A stretch of DNA of 64,000 bases, taken from NCBI RefSeq assembly GCF_012958305.1, contig NZ_JABBYO010000003.1, positions 310,001 to 374,000 on the forward strand, written 5' to 3'. Under the pieces are notes generated by a model. It ran no database searches, had not been told where the DNA came from, and worked only from the letters and a program-made list of their open reading frames with translations. Below, piece by piece: positions 1 through 8,270 of this stretch. Positions within the stretch are counted from its first letter, which is position 1. Every line of letters begins with the position of its first letter. Source of the DNA: Tautonia rosea. GTDB taxonomy: Bacteria; Planctomycetota; Planctomycetia; Isosphaerales; Isosphaeraceae. Position numbers and translations under genes: made by a program.

Positions 1-412
1 TCTCCAGGGCTCTCCGGCCGATCGCGTCGCTGAGGGCTGAGGTGAGACGTTCCTCCAGCCTTGCCTCGGCCGTCTCTTTCGAACCAGCAGCGCGGAGAAA
101 GACAATCGGATCAGCCACCCGCCAGGCGACGAATCCGGCGACTTCCAGGTTTTTCTTGTCCCCGGTGATCACTTCCCGAGTGCTCGCATCGAACGACGTC
201 AAGCGGCGGTCGATCGACCAGACCCCTTGCCACGGCCATTTAGCGTGCAGGCCCGCCTCTCCCGGATCGTCACCGTAAAGTGCAACCGGACGGCCAAAGC
301 TGGTCACGAGCACGTACTGGGTTTCATCCGCCACAACGATCGACCTCGCCGTGACCACAATCACGGCAAGCACAAACACCAGAAGGACGGTGACAACCGA
401 GGTTCGACGCAT
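1..412 (-). CDS. HflC-like SPFH-domain protease modulator (partial, runs off left edge)
   Basis: About 137 residues are visible and the C-terminus lies beyond the window. The N-terminus is a single membrane anchor (short basic start, then a Val/Leu-rich stretch over residues 5-21). A band-7/SPFH domain follows, with the typical features: a 'TSFGRPV' strand, a 'GLHAKWPW' turn and a 'VITGDKKNLEV' strand. This is the HflC arrangement. In enterobacteria HflK and HflC form a membrane complex that controls FtsH proteolysis. The gene starts about 75 bp downstream of the ATPase-HflK fusion on the same strand, so the two probably form an HflKC-like pair made from one message. I read the ATG at 412-410 as the start because the hydrophobic anchor follows at once. 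Confidence 0.85.
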   Translation of the reverse strand, partial: MRRTSVVTVLLVFVLAVIVVTARSIVVADETQYVLVTSFGRPVALYGDDPGEAGLHAKWPWQGVWSIDRRLTSFDASTREVITGDKKNLEVAGFVAWRVADPIVFLRAAGSKETAEARLEERLTSALSDAIGRRALE

Positions 413-487
413 CAGAAACCTTTCATGAGCAATCAGGCCGTTTCAGGAATGCGATCAGGACGATGACGTGGTCTATCGCCCTCGCCA

Positions 488-3400
488 TCAGGGCGATGGC
501 TCTGATCGAAAGGTCGAATTGCGATCCGGATTCGCTCGCGAGCCCTCCGTTTCGGCAAGCCATCCGGGGATCGCCGGTTCTCCAATAAACAGATGACGGC
601 GACGATCGGCCCGCGAGGGGTCGAGAATCACCTTTGGTCGATTGGCGACAGCGGCCTCGATCGTCTCGGCATAAAGCCGGTGATCGGTCAGCTCAGGGGC
701 TGACGTTCGGGCCGATTGCAGGGCCAGAAACGATGCCGCCGAGGACGAGGCGACGGCCACCGAGGAGCGACGACCGGCCTCCGCTTCAGCAAGGGTTTCG
801 GCCGCCAGGGCCCGGGCATCAGCCAGGCGCTCCGAGCGATCCGCGAGCGCATCGTTGACCGTGGCTTCCGCGTCGCGATTGGACCGCGAAACGTCGCGAT
901 ACGCATCAACGACCGCCAGCGGGGGGTGAGCATCTCGGAAGGTCACGCCGACGACCTCCAGGCCAAGCCCCGCCCTGGAAACCAGTCGGCGTAGCTCCTC
1001 GGCCGAGGCTCGCTCGGCGTCTCCTCGGTCGTTGGTCAGCACGGGATCAAGCGGTCTTCGCCCGAGGACCGACCGCACGCTCGCCTCGGCCAGCGACTGC
1101 AAGGCGTCTTCCGCCCGATCAACCCCGAACGCCGCGATCCGCCACTGATCGCGAGATGGTCCGATTCGATATTCGACCGTGGCTGTCAGCTCGATCAGGC
1201 GGCCGTCTCCGCTCAAGATCAGCGCCTCCTCGGCCGCCCTCGCGTCAACCCGATCGTGGCCACTCTCCCATCGGAATCCGTCCGAATCGCGCTGGCCCTC
1301 AATCGTCCGAAAACCGATCGACACCCCTCGCACCCGGTCCGGCTCAAGACGGACGACCCGCTCAATCGGCCTCGGCCAGCGCAGGTGCAAGCCCGGCTCC
1401 ACTGTGGTGATCAATCGGCCGAATCGAGTCACCAGGCCGACCTCTCCGGGACCAATCGCCGTCAAACCCGACCCTGCATACGCAACGGCTGCGATCCCCA
1501 ACGCGCCGACCAGCCCCGCTCGCCAGTGACCCCTCGCCCGATCGACGACCTGGCCCAGGTCGAGCCGATCGTCCCAGGCGTCGACCCACCGGCCAAAGGC
1601 TCGGATCTGCCGGAAGGGGGGCATCTCGTGCCAGTCGCCGAAGGCGAGCAACCGCATGGCGTTGAGCAGCACCAAGAACGACCCGATCTGGTGCAGGATC
1701 GCCGCGGCCACCGGTCCGAGCACGCCGAGAAACGCCAGGAAGACCGCCCCCGCGTTCAGAGCGAATGCAAACAGGAGTATGTTCTGCCGGATGATCCGCA
1801 CTGTTGCCCGCGAGAGCTTCACGAAGTCGGGCAGGACGTTCAAGGGGTCGTTCATCAGGACCACGTCGCCCGCCTCGGCCGCCAGGTCGGCCCCGGGACC
1901 GGCAATGGCGATGCCGACATCGGCCGCGGCCAGCGCCGGAGCGTCGTTGATGCCGTCGCCGATCATCGCCACTCGGCGCCCTTCCCCCTGTCGCTCCCGA
2001 ATCCATCCAGCCTTGTCCGCCGGAAGCAGCTCCGACTCGACCGTCTTCAGATGCACCTTCTTCGCCACCACCTCCGCCGCCGGCTTCCGATCTCCGGTCA
2101 AGAGGGCGATGAGCGTGAATTTCAGGTGCTTCAGGTCGTGAATGACGTCGTGCGCCTCGGGCCGCACCGTGTCTCGGGCACCCAGTAGGCCGACAATTCG
2201 TCCTCCTTCGGCCACAAGCAACGGGGTCTGCCCAATGCCGTCGAGCCGGACAATCGCCTCCTCGACCGAGGGCTCCAGATCGAGACCCCGCTCGATCATC
2301 AGGCGGCGATTGCCGACGATCACCGACCGCTCCGACCCTCCCGGATGGACCACGCGGGCCTCAACCCCCGCGCCGGGCATGGCGACGATTTCCATCGCTT
2401 CCGGTACCGAAAGCCCGCGCCGATCCGCTTCCCGGACAACCGAATCGGCCAGCGGGTGCCTCCCTCCCCGTTCGGCCGACGCTGCCAGTCTCAACACATC
2501 GTCGGCCGATCGATCATCGAACGACTCGACCGTGACCAGTTCCGGCTTGCCGAGCGTGAGCGTCCCCGTCTTGTCGAAGGCGATCGTGTCGCACCGCGCC
2601 ATCCGTTCCAGGGCCGCCCCCCCCTTGATGACGACCCCATGCCTCGCCAGCCAGGCCATGCTGGCCATCACGGCCGCCGGGGTTGCCAAAATCAGGGCAC
2701 ACGGACAGGCCACGACCAGCACCGCCACGGCCCGTCGCCCCGTATCGGGCCAGCCCAGCAGCAACCCCGTGACCACGGTGATCGCCGCCGCCGCGAAAAC
2801 GGCCGGGAGGAAATACGACGCCAGGCGATCGGCCGTCCGGTGGATCGGCGCCTTCCGCCGCTGGGCGTCGGCCACCAGCTTCAACACCTGCCCGAACGTC
2901 GATTCATGCCCGACCCGATCGGCCCGCACCTCGATCTGGCCGAACTGGTTGATCGTCCCGGTGTACACATCCTCGCCAGGTCCTCGATCAACCGGAATCG
3001 ACTCGCCGGTCAGCGCCGACTGATCGACGGTGCTTCGACCCGAGACGATCTCCCCATCGACCGGAATCCGCTCTCCGGCCGCGACCACCACCACCTCTCC
3101 CGCCTTGACCTCGTGCGGTGGGATTTCGACGACTTGACCGTCTCGACGCACCCGGGCCACCCTCGGGGCCTGGTCGAACAGCCGACGGATCGACTTCATC
3201 GCCCGGTTTGCCGTGATCGCTTCCAGGACCTCGCCCACCATGGCGATGAAGACGACCTCCGCCGCCACGAACGGCTCGCGTAGGGCCAGCGCCGCCAGGG
3301 CTGCGACCGCCAGGGCCACATCCGCCCCCACCCTCCCTTTCACCAACGCTTCCAGTGCCTGGTAGACGATCCGGGCCGAACCCACTAGAGCCGCCACCCA

Positions 3401-3625
3401 GATCAGGCTCAGCCCCCACGGGGCTCGCCAGTTCGTCGGTGCCAGAGACCAGAGCAGCAAGTCGAGCCCGATCAAGGCCCCAAGCAACGCCGTGAACACA
3501 TAAAGCCGCAGATGCTCATCGCGGTGATGTTGCTCGTGCTCATCGTGCGCGCCCGCCGCCTCAAAGGCATGAGCCCGCAGGTGCTGCATGTCGTCCGGGT
3601 GATATTCGCGGTGCACGAGGCACAT
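488..3625 (-). CDS. Heavy-metal P1B-type ATPase fused to an HflK-like SPFH domain
   Basis: This 1045-residue protein joins two families. Residues 1-40 are His-rich (HDEHEQHHRDEH near 28-39). Residues 41-665 form a complete P1B metal-transport ATPase: actuator TGES at 206-209, transmembrane CPC at 307-309, phosphorylation site DKTGT at 351-355, HP locus at 390-391, GDGINDAP at 556-563, and a final 'HQIGSFLVLLN' helix as in Zn/Cd/Co pumps. After a linker, another membrane helix (about 702-722) leads into an SPFH/band-7 domain (about 723-960) like HflK. The next gene downstream encodes the HflC-like partner. The transported metal cannot be read from the sequence; Zn/Cd/Co is likeliest. No N-terminal CxxC metal-binding domain is seen. 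Met13 is an alternative start. I see no frameshift at the junction, and the linker reads through cleanly. Confidence 0.88.
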   Translation of the reverse strand: MCLVHREYHPDDMQHLRAHAFEAAGAHDEHEQHHRDEHLRLYVFTALLGALIGLDLLLWSLAPTNWRAPWGLSLIWVAALVGSARIVYQALEALVKGRVGADVALAVAALAALALREPFVAAEVVFIAMVGEVLEAITANRAMKSIRRLFDQAPRVARVRRDGQVVEIPPHEVKAGEVVVVAAGERIPVDGEIVSGRSTVDQSALTGESIPVDRGPGEDVYTGTINQFGQIEVRADRVGHESTFGQVLKLVADAQRRKAPIHRTADRLASYFLPAVFAAAAITVVTGLLLGWPDTGRRAVAVLVVACPCALILATPAAVMASMAWLARHGVVIKGGAALERMARCDTIAFDKTGTLTLGKPELVTVESFDDRSADDVLRLAASAERGGRHPLADSVVREADRRGLSVPEAMEIVAMPGAGVEARVVHPGGSERSVIVGNRRLMIERGLDLEPSVEEAIVRLDGIGQTPLLVAEGGRIVGLLGARDTVRPEAHDVIHDLKHLKFTLIALLTGDRKPAAEVVAKKVHLKTVESELLPADKAGWIRERQGEGRRVAMIGDGINDAPALAAADVGIAIAGPGADLAAEAGDVVLMNDPLNVLPDFVKLSRATVRIIRQNILLFAFALNAGAVFLAFLGVLGPVAAAILHQIGSFLVLLNAMRLLAFGDWHEMPPFRQIRAFGRWVDAWDDRLDLGQVVDRARGHWRAGLVGALGIAAVAYAGSGLTAIGPGEVGLVTRFGRLITTVEPGLHLRWPRPIERVVRLEPDRVRGVSIGFRTIEGQRDSDGFRWESGHDRVDARAAEEALILSGDGRLIELTATVEYRIGPSRDQWRIAAFGVDRAEDALQSLAEASVRSVLGRRPLDPVLTNDRGDAERASAEELRRLVSRAGLGLEVVGVTFRDAHPPLAVVDAYRDVSRSNRDAEATVNDALADRSERLADARALAAETLAEAEAGRRSSVAVASSSAASFLALQSARTSAPELTDHRLYAETIEAAVANRPKVILDPSRADRRRHLFIGEPAIPGWLAETEGSRANPDRNSTFRSEPSP

Positions 3626-4020
3626 CCCCTCTCGCGAGGCACAATCGTCTGACGCAAAGGCTTCTGCCGCCCCGCTCCAACGTGCCGCGATCCGGCTCCC
3701 GGGTCAAGCGACCTGCGACTATTCCCAGCACACGAACAACGTCTTTCGACTGGCCGTTCTCGGAATCGCTGTCTTGTCTTCGAATGAGCGCGACCCTTCG
3801 AATCCCTTTACCTCGCTTCGTCTTCGCTCCTCCTCTTCTTCTCCGCGCCTCTCCGCGTGATCCTTGTTCCGTTCTTGCCCCCGATCCTCCCCTCGCCATT
3901 GCCACGCACGGAAGCCGTTCGATCACCCTCCTTTTCGCTCGATGACCCGCTCGGCGCGCCCCTGCAATCGCCGTTACGATGCGCTCCTTTCCATTCACCG
4001 ACCTTCCCCGACGAACTGGC
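3626..4020. other. Divergent intergenic region between the ATPase fusion and the HAD gene
   Basis: About 395 bp separate two divergent starts. I see no convincing gene. The only promoter-like element is a TACGAT hexamer at 3975-3980, directly before the HAD gene and overlapping its first in-frame ATG. Poly-pyrimidine runs (ctcctcctcttcttctcc near 3825-3845) are the other visible feature. Confidence 0.5.
3975..3980 (+). promoter_or_regulatory. Putative -10 element (TACGAT) before the HAD phosphatase gene
   Basis: The hexamer fits the sigma-70 -10 pattern TANNAT and lies about 40 bp before the chosen start at 4021. The last two bases overlap the upstream ATG at 3979, which would make that ATG too early to be translated. 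No clear -35 is seen. Confidence 0.3.
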
Positions 4021-4686
4021 ATGACCACCCTCACTCCCTCTGTCCGAGCCGTTGCCTTCGACATGGATGGCCTGATTTTCGATACCGAAGCCCTCTTTTT
4101 CCGGGTCGCTTCCGAGTTGCTTGCCGCCCGCGGGAAGACCTTCACGCACGAGATGATGGCCGCAATGATCGGCCGCCCCGAATCAGAGGCCGGTCCCGCC
4201 CTGATCGCCAAGGCCGGGCTGACCGAATCCCCCGAAGCCCTCCTGGCCGAAGCCCGCCAACGCTTTGACGCCCTCGTCGATTCGGCGATCCACCCCATGC
4301 CCGGCTTGTTCACCCTCCTTGACCGCCTTCAGCACCTCGGCATCCCGCGCGCCGTGGCGACCTCAACCCGACGGGCCTACGCCCTCCGATTGCTCGGCAA
4401 CCATCGCCTGATCGAGCACTTCGCGTTCGTCCTCGGAGGCGATGAGGTCTCCCGGGGTAAACCCGATCCGGAGATCTACCAGACGGCCGCGGCTCGGCTC
4501 GGCGTCGATCCGCCCTCGATGCTCGTCCTCGAAGACAGTCCCGCCGGGGTCTCGGCCGCCCGAGCCGCAGGGGCCTTCGTGGTGGCCATCCCCCACGACC
4601 ACAGCCCCGCTCCCGGCCTGGCCCACGCCCATCTGCTCGCCGATCGCCTCGATGATCCTCGCGTGCTCGCCCTCCTCGACGCCTGA
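4021..4686 (+). CDS. HAD-superfamily phosphatase / beta-phosphoglucomutase-like hydrolase
   Basis: This 221-residue protein is a subfamily I HAD hydrolase with an alpha-helical cap. Motif I is FDMDGLIFDTE near the N-terminus, with the nucleophile and general-acid aspartates present. Motif II is the 'VATSTRRAY' segment. Motif III/IV is 'KPDPEIYQTAA' followed by 'VLEDSPAGVSAARAAG', typical of phosphoglycolate phosphatase and beta-phosphoglucomutase relatives. The protein is probably cytoplasmic and acts on a small phosphorylated metabolite; the substrate cannot be deduced. An in-frame ATG exists 42 bp upstream at 3979, but the family N-terminus begins shortly after 4021 and a -10-like hexamer covers the upstream codon. 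It appears to stand alone. Confidence 0.85.
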   Translation: MTTLTPSVRAVAFDMDGLIFDTEALFFRVASELLAARGKTFTHEMMAAMIGRPESEAGPALIAKAGLTESPEALLAEARQRFDALVDSAIHPMPGLFTLLDRLQHLGIPRAVATSTRRAYALRLLGNHRLIEHFAFVLGGDEVSRGKPDPEIYQTAAARLGVDPPSMLVLEDSPAGVSAARAAGAFVVAIPHDHSPAPGLAHAHLLADRLDDPRVLALLDA

Positions 4687-5491
4687 TCCGCCGGTTCGGC
4701 TCCAAATTTCCACGGAGTTGTCGCTCGTCGGCTTCCCGTTTCCTGTCCTCTTTGTGTGACTGATACCGAGTGACTCCCCGAGAGTCTTGGATGTCGGAGC
4801 CACCGCGATCCGAGCACCGCCCCGATGCTCTTTGACAGACCGGTGAAGCACCACACCTCGACGCTCATTTTTTGCAATCGAGATGAGTCGTGCCATCACG
4901 CACTCGCAGTCGCGTGTCCTGGACCGGGCCTCTCATGGCTTTGCCCGCTCGAAGGTGGCGTACCCTTCAGCGCACCCGGGCGCACCTAGCCCCCTGATGT
5001 CGATCGCCGAGGCAATACGAGACGATTGTTCCGAATCCAAAGGGAGGGGGTTTCTCTGAACGAATGCCGGACCGGGTGGCAGAAGTTCCGTACCCGAAAC
5101 TCGTGGAGGCATCCGACCGATCACACGATCGCCCAAACAAACCCAACGTAATCGTCAGAGGCTCGCATCTCGTAACGAGTTGTGTTGATCGGCGACAGCG
5201 ACTTCGAGCGCACCGTCGGGTGTCTGGACCGCGCACCGAGTCCTCTCCGGGGCTGGGGGCTTGCGGGTCAGGGGGGGGATCGTCATAATCGCATGATGCG
5301 CGGCCCAGGCGGGCGGCGTTTTTTTCGTTTGATCACAGGTCCAACACGTCTCGACCACGACACAACCGGTCGAGGACGGCAGGGCCTAGTTTCTCTCGGA
5401 CCTTGCGAGCTCCCGATCCGGATCGTTCCGGCCCGTCCCGCTCGGCGCGGAATGGGCGGGCCCGGCGACGGAGGGACGGACACCCTTACCC
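4687..5491. other. Long gene-free stretch upstream of rplY
   Basis: About 805 bp lie between the HAD gene and rplY. I found no ORF with coding character, no tRNA (no complete T-arm) and no clear terminator. The last 30 bp contain the likely rplY ribosome-binding site (GGAGGGA about 17 nt before the start). A T-run follows a G+C-rich stretch near 5318-5327, but no matching stem is visible. Confidence 0.5.
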
Positions 5492-6133
5492 ATGGCCGAA
5501 GCGGTTACCATCCAGGTCGAGCCGCGCGACCCGGCAAAAAACAAGGGCACCGGCAGCCGAGTCGCTCGGAAGCTGCGGGCCCAGGGTCGCGTACCGGCGA
5601 TCATTTACGGACATAAAAAAGACCCGGTCCCCATCTCCCTCTCCAAGGACGATGTGGCCATGATGCTCAAGCGGTCGATTCACCTGACCCAGTTGACCTG
5701 GGGCGGGGAAACCGAGTTGGCCGTCGTCCGGGATGTTCAGTGGGACTACCTGGGCAAAGACATCATCCACCTCGATTTTCTCCGAGTCGGCGCCGGTGAG
5801 ACGGTCGAGTCGGAAGTTGCGATCGAGCTGCACGGTGAGCCCGCCGGCCTGGCGCTCGGTGGCCGTCTTGAGCAGATCGTTCGTAGCCTGAAGATCAAGG
5901 CGAAGCCCAACGCGATTCCCAAAGCGATCACCCTGGAAGTCGGCGATCTTGGCCTGGGTCAGGCGATCCTAGTCCGCGATCTGAAGTCGATGCTTCCCGA
6001 AGGTGTGACCACCGACGCCGATGAAAGCGTCATGCTGGTCCACGTCGTCGAGAAGAAGGCCGGATCGGGAGGCGGTGCTGCTGCCGAGGAAGGTGAGACT
6101 GAGGCTGGCGGTGAGGCTCCGGCCACGGAGTGA
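5492..6133 (+). CDS. rplY: 50S ribosomal protein L25 (general stress protein CTC form)
   Basis: The 213-residue length and two-domain layout are those of the long CTC type of L25, which binds 5S rRNA. The N-terminal 5S-binding domain (about 1-95) carries 'GSRVARKLRAQGRVPAIIYG', the family signature. The C-terminal TL5-type beta domain follows to about residue 190 ('DIIHLDFLRVGAGETVE', 'VVTTDADESVMLVHVV' region). The last 20 residues are an acidic, Gly/Ala/Glu-rich tail. It heads the rplY-pth-rpsF-ssb-rplI cluster found in this order in many bacteria, with 64 bp to pth. Confidence 0.95.
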   Translation: MAEAVTIQVEPRDPAKNKGTGSRVARKLRAQGRVPAIIYGHKKDPVPISLSKDDVAMMLKRSIHLTQLTWGGETELAVVRDVQWDYLGKDIIHLDFLRVGAGETVESEVAIELHGEPAGLALGGRLEQIVRSLKIKAKPNAIPKAITLEVGDLGLGQAILVRDLKSMLPEGVTTDADESVMLVHVVEKKAGSGGGAAAEEGETEAGGEAPATE

Positions 6134-6197
6134 CCTTCCCCCCGGAGGCGTCGCGCCACGGTAGAGTGCCTCGTTCAGGCCGCTCTCAGGGCAGTTG

Positions 6198-6779
6198 ATG
6201 ATGAGCGATCGGAAAGTCGTGGTTGGCCTGGGGAATCCCGGCCCCAAGTATGAAGGAACCCGTCATAACGTCGGTTTTGACGTGCTCGACCGGCTGGCCC
6301 AGGGAAGCCCCGGGCCCGCCGTCTCCCGGAAGTTCGACGGGTTCCTCGCCGAGGTCGAGATCGATTTCCGACGGGTCCTGCTACTCAAGCCCCAGACCTT
6401 CATGAATCTCAGCGGTCGGAGTGTCCGGCAAGCTGTCCAGTTTTACAAGCTCGATCCGGCAACCGATCTGCTGGTCATCTGCGACGACATTAGCCTGCCG
6501 CTGGGCAAGCTCCGCATTCGCCCGAAAGGCTCCGACGGGGGCCAAAAAGGGTTGCGGGACATCATCGCCCAGCTTGGCACTCAGGAATTCCCCCGCCTCC
6601 GGATCGGTGTCGGTGATCCCGGCCCGATCGATGCCGCCGACTATGTCCTCGGCCGTTGGCGAAACACCGAACGCTCCGTGATCGACGAGACTCTGATCGA
6701 AGCCACCCAGGCCGTCGCGGTTTGGGTGACCCAGGGACTCGAAGCCGCCATGAATCGCTTTAATGCCGTGGGTGGCTGA
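6198..6779 (+). CDS. pth: Peptidyl-tRNA hydrolase
   Basis: The enzyme cleaves peptidyl-tRNA released by stalled or drop-off ribosomes so that the tRNA can be recycled. Family signatures are present in order: 'VVGLGNPGPKYEGTRHNVG' at the N-terminus with the catalytic His, 'KPQTFMNLSGRSV', the 'VICDDISLPLGKLRIR' strand, and 'GSDGGQKGLRDIIAQLGT' with the conserved loop. Length (193 residues) is normal. Two adjacent ATGs (6198 and 6201) and a TTG just before them are possible starts; either ATG leaves the family N-terminus intact. It follows rplY by 64 bp and is probably cotranscribed with it. Confidence 0.95.
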   Translation: MMSDRKVVVGLGNPGPKYEGTRHNVGFDVLDRLAQGSPGPAVSRKFDGFLAEVEIDFRRVLLLKPQTFMNLSGRSVRQAVQFYKLDPATDLLVICDDISLPLGKLRIRPKGSDGGQKGLRDIIAQLGTQEFPRLRIGVGDPGPIDAADYVLGRWRNTERSVIDETLIEATQAVAVWVTQGLEAAMNRFNAVGG

Positions 6780-7019
6780 TCACCTCGTTTCGTCCGTCGT
6801 CAAGCTTGCCAATCCGTTTTTTTTCGCAACGCTCTGTGTGGTTTCGAGTACCGTCGCTTCGAAGGGAGGAGCGACGGGCCCTGGCGTCTCTGCAAGGACT
6901 CCGGTCAGGTTGGTTCCGAGGGCAACGGCTCTCGAACCTTCCTGAACCTGGGAACCCCCTCCCGGGGTACTTCAGTCGCCAGGGCTCCACGGAACCCCAA
7001 TGTCCTTGAGGAGTCCGCC

Positions 7020-7463
7020 GTGCCGGTCAATACGTACGAGGGTATGTTCCTGCTCGATAGCACCAAGGTCGCCTCCTCCTGGGAGGAGTCGGAACAGCAC
7101 GTTCACGACCTCTTGAAGAAGCATGAGGCCGAGATCGTCGCCAGCCGCCAGTGGGACGACCGTCGCCTTGCCTACCAGATCGGCCCCCACAAGAAGGGCA
7201 GCTATCTGCTGACCTTCTTCCGGGTCGAGGGGGAGAAGCTCAAGGAAATCGTCTCCGACCTTCACCTCGACGAGTTGGTGGTCCGAGAGCTGATCCTCAA
7301 AGTGCATCCCAAGCTGGTCGATCACCTGGTGACGCAGGCCATGTCCTTCACACCGACCGACGAAAGTGCACCGCCCGAAGATGAAGATCGCCGCGACCGT
7401 CGCGACCGAGGGGAACGACGAGGACGTGATCGCGACCGCGACCGAGACCGTGATCGCGATTGA
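7020..7463 (+). CDS. rpsF: 30S ribosomal protein S6
   Basis: S6 is a small-subunit protein of the platform, normally paired with S18. The ferredoxin-like fold is recognisable from 'NTYEGMFLLDSTKV', 'IVASRQWDDRRLAYQIGPHKKGSY' and 'ELVVRELILKVHP'. The start is a GTG at 7020, chosen because AGGAG lies 8 nt upstream and no ATG precedes the conserved N-terminus. The core ends near residue 105. The rest is a low-complexity tail ending in about six Arg-Asp dipeptides, longer than most S6 tails. It is followed by ssb after 175 bp. A 240-bp gap from pth suggests its own promoter. Confidence 0.94.
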   Translation: MPVNTYEGMFLLDSTKVASSWEESEQHVHDLLKKHEAEIVASRQWDDRRLAYQIGPHKKGSYLLTFFRVEGEKLKEIVSDLHLDELVVRELILKVHPKLVDHLVTQAMSFTPTDESAPPEDEDRRDRRDRGERRGRDRDRDRDRDRD

Positions 7464-7638
7464 TCGGTTTCGCTCGCTCGCCGTCGGGTTGCCCATCCTG
7501 ATTCGACTTCTCGGCTTGTGTCCGGTGGGTCCATGTGGTACGGTTCTTTCAAGGTGACAACCGTTTAGTGTTGTGTGTCCGTGTTCCGTCCGCAATCCGC
7601 CGTGACCCACCGGTCCGGAGCCGGGGAGGTTCGTCTCG

Positions 7639-8175
7639 ATGGCCGACTTCAACAAGGTGTTCTTGATCGGACGCCTGACCCATGACCCCGAGCTGCGATA
7701 CACCCCCAGTGGGGCTCCGGTCAGCGACCTTCGACTGGCCACCAGCCGCGTTTACAATACCAAAGACGGGGATCGCCGCGAGGAGACCCTGTACATCGAC
7801 ATCACCGTCTGGAACCGTCAGGCCGAAAACTGCTGCCAGTACCTCAAGAAAGGCAGCCAGATCCACGTCGACGGCTTCCTGAAAATGGATTCCTGGGAAG
7901 ATCGGAACAGTGGCGAGCGACGGACCAAGATCAAGGTCGAGGCCGATCGCGTCCAGTTCCTCGATAGCCGCCGCGGTGACGAAACCGGTAGCGCTCCTTC
8001 CCGGAATGATGTCGAGTACGATGATCCTCCGGCTCGAGAGCCCCGTCGGGCCGCTCCCGACAGCAGCGAGCCCCGAGGGGCCTCCAACGGCTCCGGCCCC
8101 CGACCGTACGCTCCTCCTCCTCGCCGGCCGGCCCCCAGCCACGACGAACAAGGCGACGAGGATATTCCGTTCTAA
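7639..8175 (+). CDS. ssb: Single-stranded DNA-binding protein
   Basis: SSB coats single-stranded DNA in replication and repair and recruits partners through its C-terminal tip. Residues 1-110 form the OB fold, with the family start 'ADFNKVFLIGRLTHDPELRY' and the 'VDGFLKMDSWED' strand. Residues 110-168 are a Pro/Arg/Ser-rich linker. The last residues, DEQGDEDIPF, are the acidic tip that binds helicases, polymerases and exonucleases. An in-frame ATG at 7639 with GGAGG about 11 nt upstream sets the start. It sits between rpsF and rplI, as in most bacteria. Confidence 0.96.
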   Translation: MADFNKVFLIGRLTHDPELRYTPSGAPVSDLRLATSRVYNTKDGDRREETLYIDITVWNRQAENCCQYLKKGSQIHVDGFLKMDSWEDRNSGERRTKIKVEADRVQFLDSRRGDETGSAPSRNDVEYDDPPAREPRRAAPDSSEPRGASNGSGPRPYAPPPRRPAPSHDEQGDEDIPF

Positions 8176-8270
8176 CCCGACCCATACCACGCAACCGCAA
8201 GGCGATTGCACGGCCCGACCCGCCGACGGCGCAGGGCTCGCGCCGCCCGACGAGACGAGGACGCGACATC

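Noticed and set aside
475-497. 8-bp inverted repeat ATCGCCCT/AGGGCGAT over the stop of the ATPase fusion
   Set aside because: No T-run and the downstream HflC-like gene would need read-through; too short to support a terminator.
1256-2188. Long plus-strand ORF opposite the ATPase fusion
   Set aside because: Arg/Pro/His-rich shadow of the minus-strand gene, which carries all P-type ATPase motifs.
5024-5046. T-arm-like GTTCCGAATCC that might mark a tRNA
   Set aside because: An extra base breaks the T-loop and no acceptor or anticodon stem can be built around it.
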